DNA from: Cordilura impudica
Taxonomy: Eukaryota; Arthropoda; Insecta; Diptera; Scathophagidae
Reading direction: 5' to 3'
Assembly: GCA_963682025.1 (NCBI GenBank)
Contig: OY821517.1
Coordinates: 94,299,946-94,363,945 of the forward strand
DNA length: 64,000 bases
A program made the position numbers and the translations under genes. Below, piece after piece: positions 22,690-33,737 of the stretch (its first letter is position 1; each line of letters starts with the position of its first letter). Below the pieces are notes generated by a model. The model saw only the letters and a list, made by a program, of their open reading frames with translations. It did no database searches and had not been told where the DNA came from.

Positions 22690-23600
22690 TAAATATAAGT
22701 TTACCAAAAACAAATTGTTTTTCTTGTTTTTTCAAGACAAAAACAAACAAGTATATTGTAGTACGCAATGTGTAATCATATACAAACATATTTGTTTCAA
22801 AGTTGTTTTATATTATAGTTTGTTATATTGGAGGAGGCTTAAATAGTATAACTTTTGCTTGAATTCTCATTTGGTTGTTTTCAGCAAATATATATGAATT
22901 TAACTTTTTACCAAACAAACTATCTACTGCTTTTGGTTACTGATGAGGCTTGGTGACTCTTCCCGAAACAGCTGTATAACCTGTCATGCAGAATATACAT
23001 AGATCAATTTTTGAAACAAATGTGCTAATGCTTTTGCTTTATTTAAAGTAAAAACATTTGATCTTGAGCCTGAACAATTTCAAACTCAATCATTAAATTG
23101 ATAAAGATCGAAAATAAGATTTTTTATTTTTATAAAAAATAATAAAATTAAAAATACGGAGGGCACGCCGTTAACGCTAAATGTAAGTTTAGCAAAAACA
23201 AATTGTTTTTCTTGTTTTTTCAAGATAAAAACAAACATGTATATTGTAGTATGCAATGTGTACTCGTATACAATCATTTTTGTTTCAAAGTTGTTCTATT
23301 TTTAGTTTGTTATATTGGAAGAGGCTTAAATAGTATAACTTTTGCTTGAATTCTCATTTGGTTGTTTTCAGCAAATATATATGAATTTAACTTTTTACCA
23401 AACAAACTATCTACTGCTTTTGGTTACTGGTTACTGGTGAGGGTTGGCGACTCTTCCCGAAAGAGCTGAATACCCTGTCATGCAGAATATAGATAAATTT
23501 TTGAAACAAATGTGTTAATGCTTTTGATTTATTTAAAGTAAAAACATTTGACCTTGAGCCTGAACAATTTCAAACTCAATCATTAAATTGATAAAGATCG
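22690..23600 (+). repeat. Repeat G, tandem pair
   Basis: GTGACTCTTCCCGAAACAGC at about 22952 and a variant at about 23448, ~495 bases apart, with GGCACGCCGTTAACGCT at 23161 and two copies of TATCTACTGCTTTTGGTTAC. Same arrangement as 11340-11990. No supported coding frame. Confidence 0.75.
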
Positions 23601-23609
23601 AAAATATGA

Positions 23610-24168
23610 TTTTTTATAGAAATTATTAAAATTATTACCTAAAAGTTTTAATTTCTATACTTAGTCTCTTACCTGTTGTTATTATGTAATTTTTTCTTAA
23701 ATATATCCTTAAATTAACATGCTAAAAGCTAATTCAGATGAAAATATTTTAAAATTTGCTTATTTTTAATATTAAATATTTTTAGCCAAAAACGATTTAA
23801 TTTTATTTTTTATCAGTTATCGTATAACTTCTAAAGTCTCAAAATTTTCTAATAGGAATCAAACTTTGGGTATTATAATGCCGGCTGCGTTAAATAATGA
23901 ATTTCATTAGTGTTCTATTTAGGGAACTTAAGAACAAATAGTAATTAATTCTTTCTATAGAAGACATGATCAATATTTTTTATAAAAAGAAATTATAATA
24001 GAAAAACAATTAACTTTAAATTCAATTGATGTTCAAAATTAACGTTTCGGTATCGGCAACAGTGGTGACCGAACTGAACATTGGGTGTAATATTGAGATT
24101 AAGACGCCGGTGGAGGGCATCAAAAAATTCGCCACAGCCGAATTTAACACTCTTACCTGTTTTAATAG
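23610..24168 (-). mobile_element. Family B HINE-like element, 5' part
   Basis: Minus-strand copy: the 5' end is at the right (AACAGGTAAGAGTGTTAAATTCGGCTGTGGCGAA), then GCCCTCCACCGGCG and a body matching 21608-22130 (GCAGCCGGCATTATAATACC, AGAAGTTATACGATAA). The 3' part with microsatellite and hairpin is absent. Together with 21608 it forms an inverted pair around repeat G. Confidence 0.72.
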
Positions 24169-24355
24169 AAGTACTTAACATATAAGTTTTTATCTTCTCT
24201 GTATTAATGCTTAATGTTATTAAGCAAAACAAAAAAAAATTAATCTTATATATGAATCGTTATTTAAACGATTAATTTGTATCGTATTCTCATTAGTATA
24301 TGTATATAAAATTCACAATAAGCGGATAAAAATTACTGGCGTAATCATTATCGTA

Positions 24356-24494
24356 AGGTATGGTGAGGTAAGGTAAGTTAAGTTAAGGTAAGGTAAGGTA
24401 AGGTAAACTAATGTAAGGTAGGGTAACATACGGTAAAGTAAGGTAATGTAAGTCACGATTGGGTAAGGTAAGATAAGATTAGGTAAGGTAATGG
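24356..24494 (+). repeat. GGTAA pentanucleotide microsatellite
   Basis: About 25 imperfect GGTAA units, with interruptions such as GGTAAACTAATGTAAGG and GTCACGATTGG. It is not the TTAGG insect telomere repeat, and higher flies do not use that repeat. Confidence 0.85.
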
Positions 24495-25073
24495 TACGGC
24501 TACGTAATCAATGATTCATTTTAATCTTTCTACTTCCGTTTCAGATTTTTGGCAGTAATAATTGGCCATTTATATTCAGTCATTGTAATCGACAATATTG
24601 CTTTACTCTCTTTAAACTGTTAAAATAAAAATTGCAGAAAATCGAAAACAACAAAAATCCATACATACATTCAAACACATGCATACGTGCACAAAATCAT
24701 TTAGCATGTGATAGGATTTTTATACTCGCGTGTATCGAATTGGTAAACAAATTAAATAAATGAATCAATTGAATTTATTTATTACCAACCACTCAGTGGC
24801 ATCAGACTTTTGCATTTGCGTAATTATCGTGCAAATACAGCCGTTACTCCGATACACAAACGAGCACACTAGCAGATGTACTAATAAATTTATATACATA
24901 TACAGTGACTCACAGCTTATTTCGTTTGAGACAATATTTTTATTCCTTATGGAATAAAAAAAAGAAAAATATGTAACAAAAATAAAAATTCATACAAAAT
25001 CAGAGTCACAGCTTATTTCGTGTATATACTAAACTTACAAACAATTCTTATTTAAAAACAAAAAAAATTGTGA

Positions 25074-26044
25074 ACTCATATTTGAGTTCGAAGAAACTAA
25101 TTTTTTCGTGTAATGCGGGGAAATCTTATACCATTTAGTTTTAAGGTCTTCTTTTAGGTCTTTTACGTCGGATATGTTAAAAAAGTCTGATTTTTGTTTC
25201 AAGCAGATGCCATAAATTTTCAATTATATTAATGTCTGGTGATTGGGGTGGCGTTTCGAGCACATGTGGACAATTACAAATCAACCATGTCTGGACTACA
25301 CCCGACTTGTGCTTTGGGTCGTTGTCTTGATATAATTTGAAATTCTCTCTTATGGACAATTTTTCCGCACTCTGAAGTAAATTTGCCTTCCAAATATTTA
25401 GGTATTGAATTTTGTCCATAATCCCTTCAATAAAGTGCCAACTTCCAACACCTGATGCGGACATGCACCCACAAACCATCACTTGACCACCGCCATGCTT
25501 TGTAGTACCACGTAAATTTTGAGGTTTTAGCTCCGTATTTGGTTTCCTCCACATGCAAAGCTTTCCGTCAGACCCAAATAGGTAATATTTACTCTCATCA
25601 GAGAAAATAACGGTACACCAGAACGAGTTTGGCTTTCCAAGGTACTCCGTTGCGAACGAAAGGCTTATTTCGAGCCGCTCGACCGTGAAAATCATTGTTC
25701 CAAAGAATTCTGCGGATGGCTTCAGGGTTGCTCTTTTTTCCAATGTACTTTTCCGCTTACGCAGCTAAAAAGGGTGCACTTATTTTTGGATTCTGCTTAA
25801 TTTTTCTTACAATCCACTTTTCATCAGCTTCATTAAATACGTTATTAGAAGCATTGCTGCCGTTATCTGCAGTGCGTTTCTCGTGTACAAAGCGCTGTAT
25901 AATGTATTGGCCTGTTGAAAGGCTCAAATCAACAATTTCAGAGATTTCGTTTTGGGTTTTGCCCTCTTTAAGCATGATTTCACGCCTTTCAATTAAAGTG
26001 CGTCGACCTGATATAATTTCTGATAGCGCTATAAGCAGGTACAA
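25074..26044 (-). pseudogene. Tc1-like transposase, nearly full length but broken
   Basis: DD34E transposase. From the N-terminus (26044 downwards): ISGRRTLIERREIMLKEGKT and the helix-turn-helix EISEIVDLSLSTGQYIIQRF, then NEADEKWIVRKIKQNPKISA. The catalytic domain shows all three acidic motifs: VIFSDESKYYLFG (first D), LYQDNDPKHKS (second D), and PPQSPDINIIENLW (E). Breaks: a TAA stop near 25757, a frameshift at about 25650 just before the first D, and another near 25195 after which DLKTKWYKISPHYTKKLV continues the C-terminus. No ATG remains ahead of the first helix. The low number of lesions makes it one of the younger Tc1 copies here. Confidence 0.88.
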
Positions 26045-27031
26045 AACATATTATAAGTCAATTGAAGTGGTTTTCTAGAATAACCGCGTATGACCATTTT
26101 TGTCAGTTTTTTTTTACAAAAATATTGGCCATTTCTGAGTTTTTTCTCTAAATAAGGACGTAACTGAAATGTTTATTAAATTAATTTGCAGCACTAACGA
26201 CGTGTATCAACCTACGTTTGATCGCTGACAAATTATTTTCTCACAAAACGACACATAGCGACATACGTTGTTAGTAATGACAAAAAAAAATCAAATATAA
26301 TTTTGGATTAGTTTTTAGCGTATAATATCACGAAAAATAGGTAACGAATCGCACTGTTTTTTGTTTGTATTGATTGATGTATTTATTAAATGTATAATGA
26401 TGAACAAAAATAACTGTTTGCTTTGCGTTTCTCCTGGTAAATCAATATTTAAAAACTATCCGTTTTTTCACTATTTTTCAACTTTGATGGAAAATAAAAA
26501 AAATCTATATTTTTCTATATATGCCATATTTGCGAAACATGTTCTTTGATTATTTCTATACATAATTCAAAAGGATTTATCTGCCCGTACGTGCCCGTTT
26601 GGCTTTTAGAGGTAAAAAAGTTTAAAAAGACATGGTTGCAGAAATTGTATGGCGTGCATCCCTTACATGTTTTGACTGACAGTAGTTTGATCTAATAGTT
26701 TGAAAATTGCATTTTAAGTCGGTTGTCTACCTGTGAGCCTCTGCCAAAGACTACTCCCAATATTCTGTTACAGACACAGGATGCACAAAAACCTACTCAT
26801 TGAAATTCGCAAATGGTCAAGAACAATATTGACTTATGGTCCCTCCAGGTAGGCACAAATCTTATTTAGACACGAGCTTAATATCAAAATGGCATAATTC
26901 AGCCTAAATCCATATGTATGCAGGGAACAGGTAAATTTTTAGGCATGGTAGCATAAGCCTATATATTACAAAATAAGCATAATGCCTGGATTAGTCTACG
27001 ACTGAAAGTTGGCGCAACAAGTACTGAAACA

Positions 27032-29011
27032 ATGGTGTTAAACAATTTAAAATTATTTGAACTGTTTAGAAGGTCAACCACACCAAAGTTTTACATGGTT
27101 GCTGCTTTAGAAGAACTTGATAGCTTATACGGAAATATTGAGAGAAGCGAAATTATAAAAAATAATTTTTATCTGATATATGCAAATATTAAGGCAAAAT
27201 GGGTGAAATCTAATCGAACCATTCAGAACTTCAACTCCAAATACGAGGATTGGCTTAATGAAGACACTATCCTCCATATATTGGCAGTAGATAAACCCAC
27301 CACATCAACCAGAGGAGCAAAAGGAAGGCCAAAAAAAAAGTATTGAGGAGTGTTCAATTTTCACAAGAAAGAGGAAACTTGCCGATGTCACCAATGACTT
27401 GACCACGAAGCATTTATCGGACGCGCTGTCTATTAAATATACAAAGAATAGTGAAAAAGTTAGGTCGCAGATTACAAAATCTGTTGCTGATGCAAGCCCA
27501 CTGTGACTAACAAGGATTAAGGAAAGCATTCCCACGCCCACAAACGCACACATTAAAAAGTATAGTTCCGAAGAAGCCTTGGCCTTGTTTATGGACTTAC
27601 AACTTTCCAAAGAAAAATATGAGATACCACGGGCATCCTTGATGCGACACGGGGCTGACGTTTTACCAGGATACAAGCGTATAACGCAAGCCAAAATAAA
27701 TTCACGACCACTGCATACGGAGTTTACGGAAGTCTCTGTGAAAGCCAATCCGCAGGATCTCATGGGCCATACAGCAAAACGGTTGTTGGAGAGCTTCCTG
27801 AAAATGAGGTGAAAATTCTTCCTGAGAAACTGACATTGATCAGCAAATGGGGCTGCGTTTATAAGCAAAGGATATCTTCCGATGACGCTACAATATTGGA
27901 CGGAAATATGTTTATGGCATCTGTTGTTCCTTTTCGGCTAAAATCTGATATTTCCCTATACTGGAAAAATCCACGTCCGTCATCAGTGCATTATTGCCGA
28001 CCAATAATATTTCAGTTTGCAAGGGAATCGGCAGAAATCATAAGGACCACGGTGAAGGACATTGTAGAACAAATAAGCAAGTTTAAGCCTACTAAGCTGC
28101 AAATTATAGGAGGAAAATATATTGAATTCAATTGCGAGTTCCACCTGACCATGGTTGACGGAAAAGTCGTAAACGAACTGACAGGAACAACCTCGACATT
28201 GTCATGCCCGATTTGCAAAAAGATTCAGAAGAACTTTGGTAATTTAAAGGATTCTACAAACGAGGAGAATTACGAATATGGAATGTCACTATAGCACGCA
28301 AGGATAAGGTGTATGGAGTTCTTGCTAAAACTGTCGTATACCCTACCACAAGAGGAGGAAAACTTCGATGAAAATACATCAATAAAGGATAAGGAAAAGA
28401 TCAGAAAGAAGCAAATACAGGATGCTTTTTTTAAGCAAGTTGGACTAAAAGTAGACTGTCCCAAGCACGGATACGGTAACTCAAACGATGGAAACACTTC
28501 AAGGAGATTTTTTGAAAATGATGAGGCAGTAACTAGAATCACTGGAATTGACAATCAAATCGGGAAAAGATTGGGAACGATCTTGAATGTTTTAAACTGC
28601 AAAGAAAATGTCAATTCTACAAAATATGGAGAATATGCATCAAAAACTGCATCTCTTTTAGCAGAAATGTATCCACAGAAGAAGTTGACCCCGACCGTCC
28701 ATAAAATATTTGCGCATGGCAAAGATATAATTGAGTACCAGACCAATTGGAGAGCTTTCTGAAGAAGCACAGGAGTCTCTTAACAAATTTTATAAAAAAA
28801 AAATAGATTGCAGAACACATTCAAAGCATCAAGGGTAAGGCAAAATGAGGACCTCTTCAACATGTTGCCAGCATCTTCCGATCCACTTATTTCTTCCCTG
28901 CGGCATGTGAAGTCACGAATAGAGTTAGAAAATAATTATAGTTTAGAAATGATTAGTCTTTTAGATATACCTTCTCTTACGAATTGTGATGAATATTTTA
29001 CAGAAAATTGA
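27032..29011 (+). pseudogene. RAG1/Transib-like DDE transposase, broken
   Basis: Runs in order through three frames. 27032-27346 is an N-terminal part ending in a basic GAKGRPKKK. From 27350, FTRKRKLADVTNDL... to HTAKRLLESF follows, with a TGA at 27504. The core runs 27809-28762: VPFRL, WKNPRPSSVHYCRPI, MVDGKVVNELTGT, a CPIC zinc-type motif, HARIRCMEFLLKLSY, GYGNSNDGNTSRRFF, ITGIDNQIGKRL and LTPTVHKIFAHG. The next frame gives PIGELSEEAQESLNKFYKK and SSDPLISSL. That last block lines up with the SEGNESGNKLFRRFR region of RAG1 that carries its final catalytic glutamate. Lesions: TAG at 28292, frameshifts near 27345, 27800 and 28741. KWGCVYKQ lacks the residues expected between GC/GF and YKQ, where this family normally has DG and the first catalytic aspartate. 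Chapaev-type is an alternative placement. Confidence 0.72.
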
Positions 29012-29158
29012 AAAAATAATTTTAAAAAAGAAGTAATTTTTTTTTAATTTGTTGGGTAATAATTTAAAACATAAAACCCTAAAAAAAAAATAAAAACAAT
29101 CTAAAAATGTAAATTTAATTTTTTTTAGTTACCATAAAATTGATTTTTCTACAAATTT

Positions 29159-29437
29159 TTATTTTGATAACCCATAAGTAGGCTCCTCCAAAGCGTAGCA
29201 CCCTTTCCAAACGGCCATTTCATAGGCTGAACAGCATTCTATCATATGCTGTTTAAACTGTTCAATTATGTTATTCGGTTCAAAAGGTATGATTTTTGCA
29301 ACGAAAAAACTCAAATGGCGCCACTGTGCGACGTTTGTCGACATAAGTTGTTTTATCTGCAGATACTTTAAGTGTAATTTACATTTTGCTTTTTCGTCCT
29401 TCTCTAGGATCTCTTCCTCAGAAGATTTTTGACTCAA
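29159..29437 (-). CDS. Unknown frame inside the RAG1-like element
   Basis: About 92 codons with a complex, protein-like composition (for example STNVAQWRHLSFFVAKIIPF, then HMIECCSAYEMAVWKGCYAL) ending in TAA. There is no ATG before residue ~33; an upstream TTTTATTTTACAG at about 29477 looks like a splice acceptor, but a stop follows in every frame after it. It lies between the transposase and the right TIR, on the opposite strand, so it could be a second gene of the element (3'-terminal exon) or a captured fragment. I do not recognise a family. Confidence 0.3.
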   Translation of the reverse strand: MSQKSSEEEILEKDEKAKCKLHLKYLQIKQLMSTNVAQWRHLSFFVAKIIPFEPNNIIEQFKQHMIECCSAYEMAVWKGCYALEEPTYGLSK

Positions 29438-29770
29438 AATTTTATATAAAGTATTTATTGCGCATATCTACAGGACTGTAAAATAAAAAATCTTTATATC
29501 GAGCCCATAATTTCATATATAACGTTTTTTGGCTCCCCTGAACATTTTGATTTTATGACATACGCGGTTATCGTAGAAAACCACAGATATTACTCTCATA
29601 TAACGGTTAATTCAAACACACAAAATAAGCTGTGACGTCGATTTTACAAGTGGTTTTGTTGTTGCTATATTTTTTTTTTTCTTCTGAAAAAATATTTTTA
29701 AATGTTGTATTTGTCGAAAAAAAAACTTTTAAAATACTTGCTCACACGAAATATGCTGCGAGTTACTGTA

Positions 29771-31711
29771 TGTATAAATGAACGTTGCATTGAATTGTAA
29801 ATGTAGCAGCTTTTGCCAGCACTGCCCAGTAAATAGTTTGTATATACACAGGCTAAATAATATAGTAAAGGTCTAAATATAGATTGAAAAAATGTAAGGA
29901 GAGCTTTGGCGATCTACTTAGCTTACTCGGTAATAGGGTCTTAGAATATTATGAAATGAACTGTTTGTTCTCGACGTCAGTTGTCGAAAGAAAATAGTAT
30001 TTCAACACATGGATTTGAAAATCAAAACCAAGAAAGATAAACAATCAATGTGGAGTAGTCAAATATTAAAATTTTTACTCTTTTATAATCGGATTATTTA
30101 CACTTTTGTTAGCTGGGCATTATATGGCAAATACGTTCACTGTGATTGAAGCTTACATGCTACCTCATGGTGACTACTATGGGTGATAATGTTAAACTAT
30201 AAAAATCGCGTGCTTTAACCAAATGTTTTTCGTTTTTCAATTTGTATAGTTACCAGTAAAACGAAGAAAAAAAATAAATATATTAAACTAATTGAAAATT
30301 CTTGATTCACATTCTGAATTTTTAAAATATGCATAAGTATGTATATACAAATATATAAATATGCACTAATTAAACCCTAAATCGCTATTGAAAGAAAAGT
30401 GAATTGCTCATTCCATATATAGATATACTTTTCTAAAAAAATAAACATTTAATAAGATTAGCTATAAAAATGTTACTTAGAATTTATTTTAAGGCTATTA
30501 AAAGATCGCCCTTGCATAAAGCAGTATATTCGGCCTAAGTAGCTTTGTTTTTATGTGATCTTCCACAGTTTTGTCCGAATTTATGTCTTAATTAATTTTT
30601 AACTACATAATTAATATTGGTTTATCGATTAAAAATAATAAGTGATGAGGTGTAGCAAAAGATGCATACTTTTTGAACATAGTTTACACACGACTCTTAT
30701 AGTATCCCGCGTGTATGTGTTTGTTTTGAAGGATTTTTTACGTGTATTAACTATTTTAGTTGATATTTCATTTCCAATTTTTGCATGTGAAACGTGATAT
30801 GGTTATTGGTTTGCAATATTTTTTTTTTTATTTTGCAATACTTCAACCATTTTCAAGGGTTGCAAAAATTCCTGGAATATTGTATAACAATCGGTATGAG
30901 TTTTGGATGAGTTTGGTTAATATTTTCTATGCGTTTATATTTTATTTTTTTAATAATAGCTATATATACTTTTGGTTTTCAATACTTAAGCAGACATTTT
31001 AGTGTAACAGTTATTGTGTCCTTTTTAAAGTATTTATAGTTTTCGGCTAACTTTCAGCCTTATATTTGTTCCCAAAACTTATTAGACAGAAACAAATTTT
31101 TTTCAATGGAAGTTAAATTTTAAATTAAGTTATGATTTTGAAGCAAACAAAATTTTTCATATTTTAATTGTATAAGAATAACAGCCTAAACTAAAAAACG
31201 GAACCGGAACAACATATAATTTTTTAAGAATTGATTATGTTAGATAAGATTATATAAGCACCGTGACTACAGTTTTAGGTACTTACTTTAATGAACTAAT
31301 AATAAAGGAATTTTATCATGTCACTTAGTTCTTGTTTTCGTAAACACTTTTATGCATAAATAAAATTTTATGTTTTGCCGGGGACACACTAATTTGCATA
31401 GTTTCAGTGTAGATATTTGTTTATACAACATTTAAAAAGTCAATGATATGTATTTGGACGGGTTCAATTTTATTTTATTTCTTTTCGCGGCAAAACGGAA
31501 ATTAAAGAATAGTCATAATAAATCAATAAGAAATTTTTAATGAATTAATAATAGTTTTCGATTGAATCTTGCAAAAAATTATGTGTTGGTTTAAAAAATA
31601 AAAATATAAATTTAAAGAATGATGCTGACTTCATTACTAAGAATTAAATTAAGTTTTTAAAAATTAATATTTAAATGAGGTATGACCTAGACGGAATTTG
31701 TCAATTTATCA
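29771..31711. other. AT-rich stretch without a recognised gene
   Basis: No gene, transposase motif or long repeat. The frame at 30760-31002 is rich in F/Y/I and looks like chance in AT-rich DNA. Confidence 0.5.
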
Positions 31712-31894
31712 TGGATATATGTGACCTTCTCCGAGAAAAGGGACCTAGTGTGTCAAAAAACTGGTTGTGTCAAAAACAGTGGATTCTGGTACCTAAAATG
31801 GTGTAGATACTTTAAATGCGTTTTTTTTTTCTCAAAACTTTATTTTCACACACTAGGTCCCTTTTCGCGGAGAAGGTCACATATAATCTAAAAC
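31712..31894. mobile_element. Small hairpin MITE
   Basis: The left arm ATATGTGACCTTCTCCGAGA...GGGACCTAGTGTGTC (31716-31752) is matched by its reverse complement at 31852-31890, with ~100 bases between. The arms are nearly perfect over ~40 bases. No coding. Confidence 0.7.
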
Positions 31895-32176
31895 AATCGA
31901 AGTTTTACTATCTGGGCTTTTAAATAAATTTATATCCAACATTTTATAATAAAATGAATACCTAACTCAGAGATTCAATCATTTAATTATATAAAAAATA
32001 ATCATCGAATAAATTAAACAACAACAATTTTTATTCTATTATTTCCTAGCCTTTAGCCCTAATAAATATATTATGTAATTCAAAATTAAATCTTTAGTAC
32101 TTTATATCTTTAGCTTATATACAGGCTAGTTCTTATATAAAGCTTAGTGCTGAAACTTGTCAGCCAATAAGTGTTA

Positions 32177-33384
32177 AGCCCTAAACACATAACGGCGATT
32201 TGCATGCGAGAATTTGTGCTTTTCTTCTTTTAAAAAATCATCAAAATGCTTTCGAGCAGCTGATTGTCCTACTGTCAAACATAATTCAATTGTAAATTGT
32301 ATGCAAAGCTGATCATATAACAAACAATCAATATAACAAAACAAGTAAGAAAATTATAGTCGGTCTAGACCGACTATACGATACCCTATACCATGCGCTT
32401 AGAAACCCTCTCTCTTAGGCCCAACTAACTGGACATTGAAAATAAGCAAAAACCAAGTTTGAGTGGGATTTTTATTAATTTTTTTGGCTGCAGATATGAA
32501 AAAGTTCATATCGGATGCTATATCTATAAAGGGACTAGGTCCAAAAATGGACCGGTCCTGATCATGTTTGGTAACGTCTCTTGTATTTAGCAAAAATATG
32601 TACAAACAAAATTTGAGAAGAATCAGTGCAATATTTTTGTTTTTTATAGATTTAAGTGAAGATCGGGAAGCAGCTCTATATGGGGTCAAAGGGATCATTT
32701 TTGGACTACTCATTAGTGGATGTAATGAGCGCATACAAACCCAATTTGAGTAAGATCTATATGACAATTTGGATCTTATGGCAATTTATGTCGATTTCAT
32801 ATGGGTAATTTATATGGGGGCTGGGTCTGAACATGGACCGATTCTCACCAATTTCAATAGCGTTCATCCCATGGCCGATAAAAGCTTATATACCAAATTT
32901 CATCAAAATATATTCATATTTGCGACCTGCAGTTTGATTACAAGCTTTACATGGACACACAGACGGACGGACGGACGGACATTGTTAAATCAACTCAGAA
33001 AGTGATTCTGATTCGATCGGTATAATTAAAGATGGGTCTAGGTCAAATATTTTTGGTTGTTACAAACAGCAGCACAAAGTCATTATACCCAAACCACATA
33101 GTGGTATAGGGTATAATGAATAAAATCGAAATTATTAACGGGTTAAATAAACTTATTACTATAGTAGGCATCGCGTTTAATGCCTATCAGCTGATTTTCC
33201 TGTCATCTGATTTTTCTCGCACAGAAAATAGAATCAATTCTATTTCCCTTGCGAGTGTTTTTACAACCTAAGTTGGCAACAAAAAAGCTTTACTATCGAT
33301 CTCGCTTCCACATATAGAAAAAATCATGCTGCCTCATTCTCGTTTTTTCTAGCACTCGCAACTCGCAGTTATGTGTTTAGGGCT
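32177..33384. mobile_element. MITE with TTA duplication, carrying a family A insertion
   Basis: The ends AGCCCTAAACACATAAC and GTTATGTGTTTAGGGCT are inverted repeats of ~27 bases and are flanked on both sides by TTA (32174-32176 and 33385-33387). A 3-bp TTA duplication is what PIF/Harbinger elements make. Removing the family A copy leaves about 430 bp with no coding. Confidence 0.72.
32340..33114 (+). mobile_element. Family A HINE-like element, complete (775 bp)
   Basis: Good reference copy: AACAAGTAAG, palindrome 32357-32380, GATACCCTATACCA, CTGCAGATATG, GGAC repeats at about 32962-32980, hairpin ACCACATAGTGGT and GGGTAT end. Belongs to the ATTGTTAAATCAACTC variant. It sits inside the TTA-flanked MITE. 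Confidence 0.93.
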
Positions 33385-33737
33385 TTATTTGATAAAGTTT
33401 AAAAATATTAATTCCAATCGCTTTTCTTTTAGTTTTAACATGTTAACCCCTCAACGTCACTTATATGTGAGCCTGTAGTTCTCCCCGAAGCTCACGTCAT
33501 ATGTATGGGTCACATTTTGTTAAAAATATATTGTATATAATATATAAAATATATAACTATTTTTGTTGTGCTTTTTAGTTTCTAGTAAATTATGACACAT
33601 ATTTGTGTGCAACGGCCTGTTGATACAGTAAGAAACTTTATAAATATTTCGTGGTACTACCAGAAATTTTTTGTACAAACAACTCTCATAGAAGAAAAGA
33701 AAGGTTAAAAAATTAATGTTTTTGTATTGAGTAAATG

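Larger units (their letters stand above)
26068..29584 (+). mobile_element. RAG1/Transib/Chapaev-type DNA transposon nested in Tc1-b
   Basis: The ends are inverted repeats of ~25 bp: TGGTTTTCTAGAATAACCGC at 26068 and the complement of TGGTTTTCTACGATAACCGC at 29559-29583. They bracket the RAG1-like pseudogene and an additional minus-strand frame. The terminal bases do not read CACWGTG, the usual Transib start, and no 4- or 5-bp duplication is clear, so either the true terminal bases have decayed or this is another family. Confidence 0.65.
24903..29768 (-). mobile_element. Tc1-like transposon (Tc1-b) with IR/DR ends and nested insertion
   Basis: The outer ends CAGTGACTCACAGCTTATTT (24903) and, reversed, CAGTAACTCGCAGCATATTT (29768) are flanked by TA on both sides. 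An inner copy of the same site lies ~100 bases in on the left (GTCACAGCTTATTTCG, 25005) and ~130 in on the right (29616-29636). Two direct copies within each inverted end is the IR/DR layout of Sleeping Beauty/Minos-type Tc1 elements. The transposase lies at 25074-26044 (minus). The 3.5-kb element at 26068-29584 is inserted just upstream of the transposase. Confidence 0.85.

Noticed and set aside
24356..24494. Telomeric or interstitial telomere repeat
   Set aside because: The unit is GGTAA, not TTAGG, and Diptera lack TTAGG telomeres.
27305..27868. 187-codon minus-strand frame
   Set aside because: Lies antisense to the RAG1-like transposase, whose plus-strand motifs explain the region.
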